Origin: Pseudomonadota bacterium
GTDB taxonomy: Bacteria; Pseudomonadota; Gammaproteobacteria; Xanthomonadales; Xanthomonadaceae
Length of the DNA: 10,009 nt
NCBI GenBank assembly: GCA_023453655.1
Contig: JAEXTE010000304.1
Coordinates: forward strand, 1 to 10,009
Reading direction: 5' to 3'
The notes beneath the pieces were generated by a model that ran no database searches, was not told the origin of the DNA, and saw only the letters and a list, made by a program, of their open reading frames with translations. Both the position numbers and the translations under genes were made by a program. How positions within the stretch are numbered: position 1 is the stretch's first letter; each line of letters starts with the position of its first letter. Shown here piece by piece: positions 8,492 through 10,009 of the stretch.

Positions 8492-10009
8492 ATGCGCAAG
8501 GACACCCTGGTCGCGTGGGCGATGACGATGGCGTTGGCGTTGGCGGCGTGCGGCGATGCACCGCAGGACAGCGCGGCGCCGCAGGCTGATCTGGAGACGC
8601 CCGCAGCGGCGGACAGCGGCGCAGCCCAGTCCGCGCCGGCCGAGGCCGCGCCGGCCGACGCCGTGCCGACCGACGCCGCCGCATCCGGCGATCACGTCCT
8701 CGATCGGGACGGCAATCCGGTCCCACTGCTCGCGTTCGACGTCGAGCGCGTCCCTGCCAGCAACGTCGCGCTCGGCGACCTGCCGTTCTTCTCGCTGCCG
8801 GCGGGCTACGGCCCGCAGAACCGCCCGCACGTGCGCCGCTACGCCCGCTTTCCGTTCCGCATCGGCGACGGCCTGCACTGGGTGGAGGGCGCGAGCTGGA
8901 ACGCGAAGATCGTCGTCGACCGCGACCAGCGGCGCGACAAGGAATTCTCGGCGCGCGAACTGCGCCGCAACCTCGAGGCGGTCCTGGCCGAGGCCGGCGC
9001 GCAGGCGGTATTCGAAGGCCCGCTGCGCCGGAACATGTACTACGGCCAGCTCGAAGACGAGATCGGCGGCGGCTTCATCGAGGCCGTGAACCTCGACCAG
9101 GACGCGCAGACCAGCGTGCACGTCATCCGCCAGGCCGACCGCAATGTCTGGGTGCAGCTGGCGACCACCTCCAACGAGGCCGGACTGGTGATCGTGGAGG
9201 AAACGCCGTTCGCGCCCACCGCGCGCTGGCGCGACGAGTTCCCCTACCTGTCCGCGCCCGAAGGCTACGACCAGGGCAACCGGCCGAAGCAGCGGGACTT
9301 CGACATGTACCCGTTCTGGACCGGCAGCGATTTCGAGGAAGTCGAAGGCCGGACCTGGGCCGGCCAGGTCGTGGCGGACGAGCGCAACCGCTCGATGCAC
9401 GAGGTGCGCCGCAACCTAGAGGCCATGATGGACGAGGCCGGCGGCGTGCTGGTGTTCGAGGGACGCATCCCGCGCGAGGCCTCCGAGCGCTACGGCAACG
9501 ACCTCAAGGGCCCCTACAGCGATGGCACGGGTTTCAGCTGGGACGATTACGAATCGCGCGTGTATCGCGTCGATCGTCCGGACGGGCGCCAAGTCTGGGT
9601 GCATGCGCGCCTGGAGTACATGAGCGCCGGCTGGGTGGTCGTGGAGCGCGAGGGCTTCGTGCAGACCGCCGCGCTGCTGCCGGCCGATGCACTGAAGCAG
9701 AAGCTCGATGCCGACGGGCGCGTTGCGATCCAGGTCAACTTCGCCGTGGACAAGGCCGACATCCTGCCCGAGTCGCAGCCGCAGATCGCGCAGGTGCTCG
9801 CCGTGCTGGAGCAGGATCCGGCGCTGCGGCTGTCCGTCGAGGGCCATACCGACAACACCGGCACCGCCGCGCGCAACCGCGAGCTGTCGCAGCAGCGCGC
9901 GCAGGCGGTGGTCGCGGCGCTGACGGCGCAGGGCATCGCGGCCGCGCGACTGTCGTCCGCCGGCTTCGGCGATTCGCGCCCGGTGGGCGACAACGGCACC
10001 GACGAAGGG
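8492..10009 (+). CDS. OmpA-like lipoprotein with duplicated N-terminal domain (3' end outside window)
   Basis: At least 506 residues are visible, and the frame is still open at the window edge. The leader is MRKDTLVAW... with lipobox LAAC, giving lipidated Cys20; Gly at +2 favours outer-membrane sorting. Next is an Ala/Pro/Asp-rich linker (about 22-67). Two copies of a domain of about 150 residues follow, starting near Leu97 (LPFFSLPAGYG) and Phe250 (FPYLSAPEGYD). Both contain a G-NRP segment and, later, an identical RRNLEA helix (158-163 and 306-311) followed by VFEG. From about 410 is an OmpA C-terminal domain with VNFAVDKADILPES, GHTDN (451-455), LSQQRAQAV and a G-F-G-SRPVGDNGT end, the peptidoglycan-binding fold. 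I do not recognise the duplicated domain. A tether between outer membrane and cell wall is the likely role. The start is backed by GGAG 6 bases upstream and the leader. Confidence 0.9.
   Translation, partial: MRKDTLVAWAMTMALALAACGDAPQDSAAPQADLETPAAADSGAAQSAPAEAAPADAVPTDAAASGDHVLDRDGNPVPLLAFDVERVPASNVALGDLPFFSLPAGYGPQNRPHVRRYARFPFRIGDGLHWVEGASWNAKIVVDRDQRRDKEFSARELRRNLEAVLAEAGAQAVFEGPLRRNMYYGQLEDEIGGGFIEAVNLDQDAQTSVHVIRQADRNVWVQLATTSNEAGLVIVEETPFAPTARWRDEFPYLSAPEGYDQGNRPKQRDFDMYPFWTGSDFEEVEGRTWAGQVVADERNRSMHEVRRNLEAMMDEAGGVLVFEGRIPREASERYGNDLKGPYSDGTGFSWDDYESRVYRVDRPDGRQVWVHARLEYMSAGWVVVEREGFVQTAALLPADALKQKLDADGRVAIQVNFAVDKADILPESQPQIAQVLAVLEQDPALRLSVEGHTDNTGTAARNRELSQQRAQAVVAALTAQGIAAARLSSAGFGDSRPVGDNGTDEG

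Noticed and set aside
7367..9400. A 677-codon open frame on the - strand
   Set aside because: It lies antisense to the panE-like and OmpA-like genes, which carry clear motifs. Its translation is compositionally biased and shows no recognisable fold.

Overview
The window is very GC-rich, densely packed DNA from a Gram-negative bacterium. A TonB-family energy transducer, an OmpA-like lipoprotein and several lipoprotein or Sec-type leaders all imply an outer membrane. The composition and gene types best fit the Xanthomonadaceae/Lysobacteraceae (Lysobacter or Luteimonas-like). That assignment is inference from family knowledge, not from a marker gene. I see no rRNA, tRNA, CRISPR array, insertion sequence or integrase, and no gene-free stretch above about 205 bases.

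Layout. (1) Bases 1-242, + strand: the C-terminal end of a TonB-family protein, followed by a strong bidirectional rho-independent terminator (263-293). (2) Bases 334-4601, - strand: a compact five-gene run read right to left. It encodes a small polytopic membrane protein, a 66-residue XRE/Cro regulator, an alpha/beta-hydrolase peptidase lipoprotein of the tripeptidyl-aminopeptidase type, and a NatA/NatB-like ABC exporter (ATPase, then permease). Two junctions are ATGA overlaps and the other two gaps are 7 and 45 bases, so one transcript is likely, ending at the shared terminator. Upstream lie two 18-bp palindromes 43 bp apart, the best candidates for the operator of the XRE protein. (3) Bases 4806-5570, - strand: a ferredoxin-NADP reductase-type flavoprotein with an apparent TTG start. 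(4) Bases 5671-8389, + strand: divergent from the reductase, a yadG-yadH ABC-2 transporter translationally coupled to a ketopantoate-reductase-like gene (ATGA and TGATG junctions). (5) Base 8492 to the window end, + strand: a lipoprotein with a duplicated domain of about 150 residues and a C-terminal OmpA peptidoglycan-binding domain, cut by the window edge.

How they may work together. The minus-strand cluster looks like a self-regulated envelope module. A short DNA-binding protein, possibly tuned by its membrane partner, would control an inner-membrane-anchored periplasmic peptidase and an exporter. A peptide-handling or peptide-resistance role is a hypothesis. The yadGH-panE-like cluster repeats an association seen more loosely in Escherichia coli, where yadGH lies near pan genes. 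The most unusual items are the five-gene cluster with its paired operators and the duplicated-domain OmpA-like lipoprotein.
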